Positions 9,148 to 15,968 of a DNA stretch of 64,000 bases are shown here, one piece after another; the stretch's first letter is position 1; every line of letters begins with the position of its first letter. This DNA comes from Mesorhizobium sp. ORS 3359. GTDB taxonomy: Bacteria; Pseudomonadota; Alphaproteobacteria; Rhizobiales; Rhizobiaceae. The stretch is from NCBI GenBank assembly GCA_000824845.1, contig CCNC01000021.1, positions 1 through 64,000 on the forward strand, in the 5' to 3' direction. The notes beneath the pieces were generated by a model that worked only from the letters and a program-made list of their open reading frames with translations, made no database searches and was not told the origin of the DNA. Made by a program: the position numbers and the translations under genes.

Positions 9148-9177
9148 CGCCGGCTCAAGGAACCCCTTGAGCCGGCG
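9148..9177 (-). terminator. Intra-operon hairpin after sugar-binding-protein gene
   Basis: A perfect 13-bp stem (CGCCGGCTCAAGG at 9148-9160 with CCTTGAGCCGGCG at 9165-9177) and an AACC loop sit between the binding-protein stop (9192) and the ATPase start. There is no T-run. The position suggests mRNA stabilisation or partial termination favouring the binding protein. Confidence 0.65.
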
Positions 9178-9191
9178 CAACTGTGCCGGGC

Positions 9192-10154
9192 TTACTTGCC
9201 CTGCATCGCCTTAAGGTTGGCGGCGTAGGCGTCGACGTCGTCTTTGCCGATGATCTTGGTCGGGATGATGATCAAGCCGTTGGCCGGGATGCCCGACTTG
9301 TCGCCCTTCAGATAAGCGGCCATCAGCTTCATGCCCTGATAGGCCCATTCGAAGGGCTGCTGCACCACGGTCGCGGCGACCGTGCCCTCCTTGACGCCGC
9401 CCAGCGTGATCGGATCGTCGTCGAAGCCGACGACGGTGATCTGGCCGAGCTTGCCGGCGTCGCGCAGCGCTTCATAGATGCGCGGCGTGTTGTAGGAGTA
9501 GAAGCCGACCATGCAGGTGATGTCGGGGCTGGCGACAAGCGCGTCCTCGACATTCTTCTTGGCACGCGCCTGATCGATATCGTCGCCGCGCACGTCGACC
9601 AGCTCGATCTTGCTGCCTGCGAGCCCGTCCTTCATGCCCTGGATGCGTTCCTTGGCGTTGTCGGCGCCAAGCAGGCCGACGAAGCCGAGGCACTTGCCGC
9701 CGTCCGGCATCGCCTTCTTGGCGATCTCGGCCGCCTGCTTGCCGGCATCGACGTTGGACGAGCCGATATAGGCGACGCGCTTGGTCTGCGGCGCATCGGA
9801 GTCGGTGGTGAACAGCGCGGTTTCCGAGGCAATCTTGTTCAGCCCGTCGGTCGAGGTCTTGGGATCGACGGCCGAGACCATGATGCCCTTGACGCCCGCC
9901 GTCACCAGGTCGTCCATCAGACGCTGCTGGATCGCGACCGAGGACTGTTCCGGATACTTCAGCTCGAGATTGTAATCGGGCAATTCGCCCTGCGCCTTCT
10001 TCACGCCGGCTTCCGCCGCCTTCCAGAAGTCTGACGCACCGTTGACGACGAAGGCCAGCGTCGGCTTGTCGTCCGCGCGGGTAACCGCCGTGGCCGCAAG
10101 TCCGATAAGCAGGGCCGCCGCGGCGACAGATGCGTTACGGATCATGGATTTCAT
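9192..10154 (-). CDS. Sugar ABC transporter substrate-binding protein (RbsB family)
   Basis: 320 aa. An N-terminal signal peptide (KSMIRNASVAAAALLIGLAA, cleavage near VTRA/DD) directs it to the periplasm. The type I binding-protein fold shows motifs such as GIMVSAVDPKTS (about residue 90), FTTDSDAP and VVGFDDDP (about residue 240). It is the first gene of the operon and is divergent from the LacI regulator at 10780, which probably controls it. The ligand is a sugar or sugar alcohol but cannot be named. Confidence 0.88.
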   Translation of the reverse strand: MKSMIRNASVAAAALLIGLAATAVTRADDKPTLAFVVNGASDFWKAAEAGVKKAQGELPDYNLELKYPEQSSVAIQQRLMDDLVTAGVKGIMVSAVDPKTSTDGLNKIASETALFTTDSDAPQTKRVAYIGSSNVDAGKQAAEIAKKAMPDGGKCLGFVGLLGADNAKERIQGMKDGLAGSKIELVDVRGDDIDQARAKKNVEDALVASPDITCMVGFYSYNTPRIYEALRDAGKLGQITVVGFDDDPITLGGVKEGTVAATVVQQPFEWAYQGMKLMAAYLKGDKSGIPANGLIIIPTKIIGKDDVDAYAANLKAMQGK

Positions 10155-10779
10155 AGTTCAACCTCCCTTGTAGAACCTGACTGTAGAACTCGTCGCCGAT
10201 GTCTCGGCCGCGGTCCGGACAACCCTCCTCCTCAAGGGTCTGGCGCGAAGGTCCGCCGACTTAAGAACGGTGCCGATCGGGCCGCGGTCGAGACACTAGA
10301 CACTCATGTGGCGTTCGTAAATAGTCCGATTTGTCTGACATTTTCGTGAAAACGGATGCAGGCCCAGACCGGCGATAAAAGCCGGATTTCGAACGAGCGT
10401 CCGTCGCACCTGCCGCGCCGAACGGAAGCCCGGACGGCCAAGGCGAGTTGACAGTAGAACGCTTGCGGCTATTAGTAAAGACTATTAGTTATGACACCGC
10501 GAGGCGCGTTTTCGACGCGGAGGAGACGCTGGTCGAAGGACGCGCCGGGAGTGAGGAGGGCGAGCGCTACAAAGTCAGCAGCCGCGCGGAGAATGCCCGA
10601 ATTGTCAGCATTGCTGACCTTGTCTGACCGGTTTCGTCGTGAAGCGGCGTAGCCGGCGATTTGCATGTGATGCCTGCTAATATGTATTAGTTGGCGCATC
10701 TCGATAAACGCAATGGCCTCGACCATCTTGCCGTTGCCGCCGCCTTTGATTTAGAGCCGGCTGGGTTTGGGAAACGACC
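10155..10779. promoter_or_regulatory. 625-base divergent intergenic region, no gene
   Basis: This region separates the sugar importer operon (minus) from its putative LacI regulator (plus). I see no supported gene. It holds a CTATTAGT tandem pair at 10469-10476 and 10482-10489, a CTAATA-TG-TATTAG palindrome at 10677-10690, and TTTTC-GT-GAAAA at 10341-10352. These are candidate operators. The region upstream of 10440 is otherwise unremarkable. Confidence 0.5.
10677..10690. promoter_or_regulatory. CTAATA-N2-TATTAG palindrome, candidate LacI operator
   Basis: Perfect 6-bp arms around TG lie 90 bases before the LacI-type regulator start. The half-site TATTAGT recurs twice, 13 bases apart, at 10470-10489. 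Repeated A/T-rich half-sites next to a LacI gene suggest autoregulation and control of the importer. This is inference from position and symmetry. Confidence 0.4.
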
Positions 10780-11892
10780 ATGAGCGAACCGACGGACCTG
10801 CGCGATCCTCCCGGGGCTTCCAGGCGCCGCAAGCCGGCGGCCAAGCCGAAGGGGCGCGTGACCATGACCGACATTGCGCGCGCCGCCGGCTGCTCGCAGG
10901 CGACGGTCTCGTTCGTGCTCAACAATTCGCCGGGCATCAGGCTGTCGCAGCAGACACGCGACCGAGTGATCGAGGCGGCGCGGGCGCTGGGCTATTCGCC
11001 GCCGGTCTTCTCGGCGCTCAGGCCGCCGGTGACGCCGTTCGAGGGCCTGGACGGCGTCATCGGCTTCGCTGTCGACCAGCTCGCCACCAGTCCCGAGGCG
11101 GTGGTCGCCATCGAGGGCGCGCGGCAGGCCTCGTGGAACGCCGGCAACGTGCTCCTGGTGGCGCAGACCATGGGGGACGCGGTGATGGAGCCGCGCGCGA
11201 TTTCAGCACTGACGCGGCGCGGCATCTCGGCGCTGATCTACATGACCATCTTCACGCGCGAGATCACGGCGCCGGATTTCCTCTACAGCCTCGACATCCC
11301 TGTCATCCTGCTCAACTGCTACACCGCCGACTATGCCTTCCCGGCCGTGGTTCCCTCCGAGATCGCCGGCGGCCAGAGCGCGACAAGGCATCTGATCGCG
11401 CATGGCCATCGCCGCATCGCCACCATCACCGGCGAGCCGTGGATGCAGGCCGCGCAGGACCGGCTCAAGGGCTACCGCCGCGCTCTGGCCACCGCTGACA
11501 TCCCCTTCGATCCCGAACTGGTGGTCGAGGGCGACTGGTCGGCCAGCGCCGGCTATGCCGCGACGGTGAAGCTGCTCGCGCTGAAAGAACGTCCCACCGC
11601 GATCTTCTGCCAGAATGACCGCACGGCGATCGGCTGCTACGAGGCGCTGAAGGAAGCCGGCCTGCATATCCCGCAGGACATCTCCGTGGTCGGCTATGAC
11701 GACGAGGAGATCGCCCGCCATCTCTTCCCGCCGCTGACCACCTCGATCCTGCCGCATCTGGCGATGGGCCAATGGGCGATCGAGCAGCTCGAAACCCCGC
11801 CGACGCCCGGCCGCGGCCGGTATCCCATCACCAAGCTGGAGTGCCCGCTGGTGGAACGGGAGAGCGTGGCGAATGTAAAATCACCTACATAA
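10780..11892 (+). CDS. LacI-family transcriptional regulator
   Basis: 370 aa. A basic 24-residue N-terminal extension precedes the LacI helix-turn-helix (MTDIARAAGCSQATVSFVLNN, about residues 29-49). A periplasmic-binding-like effector domain follows, with motifs GYDDEEIARHLFPPLTTS near residue 305 and the usual C-terminal strand. It is divergent from the sugar ABC operon at 10154-6528 and is the obvious candidate to repress it until the sugar is present. The effector is unknown. Confidence 0.9.
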   Translation: MSEPTDLRDPPGASRRRKPAAKPKGRVTMTDIARAAGCSQATVSFVLNNSPGIRLSQQTRDRVIEAARALGYSPPVFSALRPPVTPFEGLDGVIGFAVDQLATSPEAVVAIEGARQASWNAGNVLLVAQTMGDAVMEPRAISALTRRGISALIYMTIFTREITAPDFLYSLDIPVILLNCYTADYAFPAVVPSEIAGGQSATRHLIAHGHRRIATITGEPWMQAAQDRLKGYRRALATADIPFDPELVVEGDWSASAGYAATVKLLALKERPTAIFCQNDRTAIGCYEALKEAGLHIPQDISVVGYDDEEIARHLFPPLTTSILPHLAMGQWAIEQLETPPTPGRGRYPITKLECPLVERESVANVKSPT

Positions 11893-11999
11893 GGCGCCGC
11901 CCCATTCGGGCTACCTTTGCTGCCGATGTTGCAGATTGCCTGGCACCTATGCAGCAATTGTGCCGTCGTTTAGCTTAGGCTCATGAATGGGAGGATCAG

Positions 12000-12800
12000 A
12001 TGACGTCCACCTTCACCGTCCATGCCGCATCCGGTTACGAGCAACTCATGGGGCGCTGGAGCCAAAGGCTCGCGCCCAAATTCATCGATTTCGCCGGGCT
12101 TGCCCCCGGCGAGATAATCCTCGATGTCGGCTGCGGCACCGGGAGCCTGACCTTCGAGCTGGCGAAATCGGCCGATCTTGCCGAGATCCAGGCCATCGAC
12201 TTCTCGCCTGTCTTCGTCGCGGCGGCAAAGGAGAAAAACACCGATCCGCGCATCACCATCAGCCAGGCCGACGCCACGGCGCTGCCTTTCGCGGACAATG
12301 CATTCGACCGCGCGCTGGCGCTGCTGGTGCTGCATTTCGTGCCGGAGGCAGCCAAGGCGGTGGCCGAGATGCGCCGGGTGGTGCGGCCGGGCGGCGTGGT
12401 CGCGGCGGTGGTCTGGGATCACTATGGCGGCATGACTGGCATGCGCATGATGATCGACACGATTGCCGCGCTCAGCGAAAGCGGACGACAGATGCGCAGC
12501 CGCTACTGCTTCCAGCCGATGATGCAGCCAGGCGAGATGAAGCGGACTTTCGTCGAGCAAGGCCTGGCCGATATCACCGAGGCCGAGTTGATGATCCGGA
12601 TGGACTACGCGGATTTCGACGACCTCTGGGCGCCGATCAGCGCCGGAGAAGGTCCGCTCGGCAAATACATCACCACACTGGATACGGCCGAGCGAGAGCG
12701 CGTCGCGGCCGCCGTGCGCGATGCCTATCAGGCCGGCCGGCCCGACGGCCCGCGATCCTTCGCCAATGTCGCCTGGGCCTGCCGCGGCATCGTGCCCTGA
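12000..12800 (+). CDS. Class I SAM-dependent methyltransferase (type 11)
   Basis: 266 aa. The glycine-rich SAM-binding motif LDVGCGTGSL is at residues 41-50, the acidic motif II follows (AIDFSP), and the post-I region ADATALPFADNAFDRA is typical of UbiE/type-11 methyltransferases. The ribosome-binding site GGGAGG lies seven bases upstream. The substrate is unknown. It stands alone, converging on the YafY-type regulator with 12 bases between stops. Confidence 0.85.
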   Translation: MTSTFTVHAASGYEQLMGRWSQRLAPKFIDFAGLAPGEIILDVGCGTGSLTFELAKSADLAEIQAIDFSPVFVAAAKEKNTDPRITISQADATALPFADNAFDRALALLVLHFVPEAAKAVAEMRRVVRPGGVVAAVVWDHYGGMTGMRMMIDTIAALSESGRQMRSRYCFQPMMQPGEMKRTFVEQGLADITEAELMIRMDYADFDDLWAPISAGEGPLGKYITTLDTAERERVAAAVRDAYQAGRPDGPRSFANVAWACRGIVP

Positions 12801-12812
12801 AGCCAAGGCGCG

Positions 12813-13514
12813 TCAGTTGCCGGCGGCCGCGGCATTGACCTCCCAGCCGTCGACCCAGACCTGGCGCAGCCGGTCGCCTTCGCCCTTGAACCACAGGCCC
12901 GCCGGCCGGCAATCCTCGATGCGGTCGCTGCGGAAATTGCGGATCGCCTGGCGCAATTCGCACCAGGCGACGATGTTGGCGGTCTCGGCATAATAGACCA
13001 GCGCGACCGGACGGATGATGCGCTCGCTCGCCCGCCCCGCCTCGTCGCGGTAGGAGAGAGCGAGCTTCTCCTCGTCGCGGATGGCGCGGCGGACCTGCGC
13101 AAGGTCGACGGCGGAAGCGGAAGGCGCCGCAAAACCCCAGGCATGAAGCGCATTGGCGTCGAGCGTCTGCCGCAAGGGCGGCGGCACGGCGCCGGCGATC
13201 TTGGCACCGACGCGTTTCGCCGCCTGCTTCAACTCGGCGTCGCCGGTGCGTTCGAGCAGCGCCAGCGACAGCACGATCGCTTCCATCTCCTCGATGGAAA
13301 ACATCAATGGCGGCAGGTCGAAGCCGGGGCGCAATATGTAGCCGATGCCGCGCCCACCCTCGATCGGCACGCGCATCGCCTGCAGGGCAGCGATGTCGCG
13401 ATAGACCGAGCGCACCGTCACCTCCAGTTGTCCGGCCATCGCGGCTGCGGTCACCGGCTTCCTGGCCAGACGCAGGATCTGGATGATCTCGAACAGGCGC
13501 GAAGCCTTGCGCAT
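12813..13514 (-). CDS. YafY/WYL-domain transcriptional regulator
   Basis: 233 aa from ATG at 13514; an ATG at 13544 would add ten residues, but homologues begin at the helix-turn-helix (RKASRLFEIIQILR) and the longer form would overlap a candidate operator. N-terminal HTH_11 residues include VTVRSVYRDIAALQ near 35-48. A C-terminal WYL domain (LALSYRDEAGRASERIIRP, then VAWCELRQAIRNFRSDRI) probably senses a small ligand. It is divergent from the LysE exporter and likely controls it and itself through the CAACTGAC repeats between them. Confidence 0.88.
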   Translation of the reverse strand: MRKASRLFEIIQILRLARKPVTAAAMAGQLEVTVRSVYRDIAALQAMRVPIEGGRGIGYILRPGFDLPPLMFSIEEMEAIVLSLALLERTGDAELKQAAKRVGAKIAGAVPPPLRQTLDANALHAWGFAAPSASAVDLAQVRRAIRDEEKLALSYRDEAGRASERIIRPVALVYYAETANIVAWCELRQAIRNFRSDRIEDCRPAGLWFKGEGDRLRQVWVDGWEVNAAAAGN

Positions 13515-13534
13515 TTTTCCATCCAACCAAAACG

Positions 13535-13558
13535 CAACTGACACATCCCCGTCAGTTG
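13535..13558. promoter_or_regulatory. CAACTGAC-N8-GTCAGTTG inverted repeat, candidate YafY operator
   Basis: Perfect 8-bp arms (13535-13542 and 13551-13558) lie between the divergent yafY-like and lysE-like genes, 21 bases upstream of the chosen yafY start. A third identical copy, CAACTGAC, is at 13633-13640, directly abutting the lysE ATG. The three-copy arrangement suggests one regulator controlling both promoters. Confidence 0.55.
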
Positions 13559-13640
13559 GCGTGATCTATAGGGCGGCTTACCCGATTGAAAATCAACAGA
13601 TTCCTTTTCGTCCCTGCGGCCGAAGCGACGGACAACTGAC

Positions 13641-14276
13641 ATGAGCTATGCCGAAAACCTCTGGTTGTTCTTCGTGCTTTTGTTCGGCATCATCGCGGTT
13701 CCGGGCATGGACATGCTGTTCGTGTTGGCCAACGCGCTGACCGGCGGCAGCAACCGTGGCCTGGCCGCGACCGCAGGCATCATGCTCGGCGGCGCGGTGC
13801 ACACGCTGAACGGGGCGGTCGGCGTCGGCCTGCTCATGCATTTCGTGCCGATCCTGTTCACGCCGCTGCTGATCGCCGGCGCCGCCTACATGGCCTATAT
13901 CGGCATTTCGCTGATGCGCAGCTCGATCACCGTCGGCGATGACGGGCCGGCTGGCAGCCGCTCGGCCTGGAAGGCGTTTCGCCAGGGCCTGGTCACCTGC
14001 CTGATCAATCCGAAGGCTTATCTCTTCGTCCTCGCCGTCTATCCGCAATTCCTGAAGCCGGCTTACGGTCCGATCTGGATGCAGGCGACCATCATGGGAT
14101 TGCTGACGGTCGCTACGCAGGCGGCGATCTATGGCGGGCTCGCCGTCACCGCCGGCCGCAGCCGGGGGCTGCTGGTCGGCAATCCGAAGGCGACCATATT
14201 GGCAGGCCGCGCGGCAGGGCTGCTGCTGTTCGCGGTATCGCTGTTCACAGCCTGGGAAGGAGTGAGGGCGGGGTGA
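13641..14276 (+). CDS. LysE/RhtB-family exporter
   Basis: 211 aa inner-membrane protein with about six hydrophobic segments. The LysE signature is near the N-terminus (FGIIAVPGMDMLFVLANAL) and the GFLVCLINPK-type motif appears as GLVTCLINPKAYLF near residue 115. The family exports amino acids or similar small metabolites. The start lacks a good Shine-Dalgarno sequence; instead CAACTGAC abuts the ATG. It is divergent from the WYL regulator and converges on DAHP synthase. Confidence 0.88.
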   Translation: MSYAENLWLFFVLLFGIIAVPGMDMLFVLANALTGGSNRGLAATAGIMLGGAVHTLNGAVGVGLLMHFVPILFTPLLIAGAAYMAYIGISLMRSSITVGDDGPAGSRSAWKAFRQGLVTCLINPKAYLFVLAVYPQFLKPAYGPIWMQATIMGLLTVATQAAIYGGLAVTAGRSRGLLVGNPKATILAGRAAGLLLFAVSLFTAWEGVRAG

Positions 14277-14287
14277 CCGCCGCCCTC
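14264..14287. terminator. Hairpin between convergent lysE and DAHP synthase genes
   Basis: GAGGGCGG at 14264-14271 pairs with CCGCCCTC at 14280-14287 across the lysE stop codon. The stops are only 21 bases apart, so this short GC-rich stem may help terminate both transcripts. It lacks a clear T-run, so support is modest. Confidence 0.35.
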
Positions 14288-14297
14288 CCCATTCGGC

Positions 14298-15389
14298 TTA
14301 TGCCGCTCCCTGACGTGTCGCGAGCATTTCGCGCTTTGCCGACCGGCGCCATTCGACGGCGCCGGCGAGGCCGTGCAGCACCGTCTCGGTGGTTGCCCAG
14401 TCGATGCAGCCATCGGTGATGCTCTGGCCGTAGGTGAGCGGCTTGCCGGGCACGACGTCCTGGCGGCCGGCGACGAGATTGCTCTCGATCATGACGCCGA
14501 TGATGCGCTCGTCGCCGGCTGCGACCTGGCCGGCAACGTCATGCGCCACCTTGGGCTGGTTCTCCGGCTTTTTGGCGCTGTTGGCGTGGCTGACATCGAT
14601 CATCAGTCGCGGCGCGACGCCGATGCGGCCGAGCTCGGCGGCGGCGTCGTCGACGCTTGCGGCATCGTAGTTCGGCTGGATGCCGCCGCGCAGGATGACA
14701 TGGCAATCCTCATTGCCCGTGGTGGCCGCGATCGCGCTGCGGCCGCCCTTGGTCACCGCCATGAAATGATGCGGCTGGGCTGCCGACTTCACCGCTTCGC
14801 CGGCGATCCTGAGATTGCCGTCGGTGCCGTTCTTGAAGCCCACCGGGCAGGACAGGCCGGACGCCAGCTCGCGATGGATCTGGCTTTCGGTGGTGCGCGC
14901 GCCGATGGCGCCCCAGGCGACGAGGTCGGCTATATACTGCGGGATAGTCATGTCGAGGAACTCGGTCGCCGCCGGCAGGCCGAGATTGTTGACGGCCGAC
15001 AGCACATTGCGCGCCATGCGCAAGCCCTTCTCGATGTTGAAGCTGCCGTCTAGATCGGGATCGTTGATCAGCCCCTTCCAGCCGACCGTGGTGCGCGGCT
15101 TCTCGAAATAGACGCGCATGACGATCTCGAGCCGGTCGGCCAGGGTCTCGCGCAGCGCCGCCAGACGGCTGGCATAGTCAACGGCCGCGACCGGATCGTG
15201 GATGGAGCAAGGGCCGACGATGACAAGCAGTCGATCGTCGGCTCCGGTCAGGATCGAATGGATGGCGTTGCGCGAGGCGGCAACGGTGCGCGTCGCGGTG
15301 AGCGAGCGCGGGATCTCGCGCATCACCTCGTCGGGCGTGCTCAAGGCTCTGATTTCGGTGACCCGAAGGTCGTCTGTGGTGGTCAACAC
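14298..15389 (-). CDS. aroG: 3-deoxy-7-phosphoheptulonate synthase, class I (AroF/G/H type)
   Basis: 363 aa, beginning with GTG at 15389; AGGAG lies nine bases upstream. It condenses PEP and erythrose 4-phosphate, the first shikimate-pathway step. Class I features are visible: IVGPCSIHD near residue 57, FEKPRTTVGWKGLINDP near 95, GARTTESQIHRELASGLS near 163, GFKNGTDGN, and DVSHANSAKKPENQ near 265. Rhizobia also carry class II enzymes, so this may be an extra, separately controlled isozyme. The symbol is by family; aroF or aroH would be equally valid. The 5' leader contains a probable attenuator. Confidence 0.93.
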   Translation of the reverse strand: MLTTTDDLRVTEIRALSTPDEVMREIPRSLTATRTVAASRNAIHSILTGADDRLLVIVGPCSIHDPVAAVDYASRLAALRETLADRLEIVMRVYFEKPRTTVGWKGLINDPDLDGSFNIEKGLRMARNVLSAVNNLGLPAATEFLDMTIPQYIADLVAWGAIGARTTESQIHRELASGLSCPVGFKNGTDGNLRIAGEAVKSAAQPHHFMAVTKGGRSAIAATTGNEDCHVILRGGIQPNYDAASVDDAAAELGRIGVAPRLMIDVSHANSAKKPENQPKVAHDVAGQVAAGDERIIGVMIESNLVAGRQDVVPGKPLTYGQSITDGCIDWATTETVLHGLAGAVEWRRSAKREMLATRQGAA

Positions 15390-15427
15390 GGCTTTCTGCT
15401 CCTGGTTAGGAGACCTGCCGGCTGAAA

Positions 15428-15454
15428 CAAAAAAGCCGCCAGGTCTGGCGGCTT
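15428..15454 (-). terminator. Attenuator terminator upstream of DAHP synthase
   Basis: On the minus strand, AAGCCGCCA-GACC-TGGCGGCTT forms a perfect 9-bp stem followed by TTTTTTG, a textbook intrinsic terminator. It lies 39 bases before the DAHP synthase start and after a short aromatic-rich reading frame. Its left arm can pair instead with CTGGCGGC at 15507-15500, within that frame, forming an antiterminator. Confidence 0.85.
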
Positions 15455-15477
15455 GTCGGATTTTGATCTGGAGTTTT

Positions 15478-15555
15478 TCAGATCGAGCGCAATCCTCCCG
15501 CCGCCAGCGAGCTACCGTAGCTAAAGTACCAAAACGAGGCGGTCAGGTGGATCAT
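15478..15555 (-). CDS. Leader peptide of DAHP synthase attenuator (Phe/Trp/Tyr-rich)
   Basis: A 25-codon frame starts with ATG at 15555 (a second ATG at 15564 would give 28) and contains SFWYFSYG: Phe-Trp-Tyr-Phe-Ser-Tyr in six codons, covering all three aromatic amino acids. It ends 24 bases before the terminator stem. There is no Shine-Dalgarno sequence. A GTGACA/TATATG promoter with a 17-base spacer would place transcription initiation at about the A of ATG 15555, suggesting leaderless translation, as known for the rhizobial trp leader. Stalling at aromatic codons should favour the antiterminator. The function is inferred, but the layout is complete. Confidence 0.8.
   Translation of the reverse strand: MIHLTASFWYFSYGSSLAAGGLRSI
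15500..15507 (-). promoter_or_regulatory. Antiterminator strand within leader peptide
   Basis: CTGGCGGC (minus strand) is complementary over 8 bp to GCCGCCAG, the left arm of the terminator at 15452-15445. It can also pair with CCGCC at 15542-15538, just upstream of the aromatic codons, as a protector stem. A ribosome stalled on the aromatic codons would cover CCGCC and leave this strand free. Confidence 0.65.
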
Positions 15556-15561
15556 GCGGCT

Positions 15562-15590
15562 CATATAATCGATATGCAGGCCGTTGTCAC
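15562..15590 (-). promoter_or_regulatory. Probable promoter of aroG leader
   Basis: GTGACA (15590-15585) and TATATG (15567-15562) are separated by 17 bases on the minus strand. This is a reasonable sigma-70-type promoter located between the orphan antitoxin stop and the leader peptide. The predicted start site falls at about 15555. Confidence 0.5.
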
Positions 15591-15634
15591 GTGCCTGACA
15601 GAAAGAAGGTTTCTCATCACACGCGACCATTCCG

Positions 15635-15868
15635 CTAACGCTCAAGATTGATATCAGAGCCGCGCAGCGGCGACTCCAACAGGAATTCCGCGAGCGTACC
15701 TTTTCGTCTGGTCTTTCGAAGCCATTCTTTGGCCGACACGACGACCACGCTTGGTCTGCCGTTTCGGGTGATCGTCTGCGGAGCATGCTGAGCCAGCTCG
15801 ACAACCTCGGCGAGCCGGGCTTTTGCCCCTGCAACAGTCCAGCTGTTATCCTTGGGCACAGACATCAT
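15635..15868 (-). CDS. Orphan Phd/YefM-family antitoxin
   Basis: 77 aa. The N-terminal Phd/YefM DNA-binding fold is visible (SWTVAGAKARLAEVVELA, then ITRNGRPSVVVVSAKEWLR), followed by a C-terminal toxin-neutralising tail ending SDINLER. A PIN or RelE toxin normally follows immediately, but after the stop the sequence turns into the aroG leader and no intact toxin frame is present. A CATGTTG/CAACATG palindrome 8 bases upstream of the start is a likely autoregulatory operator. It may be a decayed module or a free-standing regulator. Confidence 0.82.
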   Translation of the reverse strand: MMSVPKDNSWTVAGAKARLAEVVELAQHAPQTITRNGRPSVVVVSAKEWLRKTRRKGTLAEFLLESPLRGSDINLER

Positions 15869-15876
15869 CCCACCCC

Positions 15877-15897
15877 CATGTTGGTTCTGACAACATG
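15877..15897. promoter_or_regulatory. CATGTTG-N7-CAACATG palindrome upstream of orphan antitoxin
   Basis: Perfect 7-bp arms around GTTCTGA end 8 bases before the antitoxin start codon. Phd-type antitoxins bind palindromes in their own promoters, so this is the likely operator. The role is inferred from position. Confidence 0.5.
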
Positions 15898-15968
15898 ACT
15901 ATGAAGCGATGGTGCGGCAACAGGCAAGCGCGTGGACTTTAGAGTCTGCGCATCGGCAGCCGATGCCT

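Noticed and set aside
15478-15634. VapC-like toxin after the orphan Phd antitoxin
   Set aside because: No frame shows the PIN start (LLDTN-like) or acidic residues; the sequence is better explained as the aroG promoter and leader.
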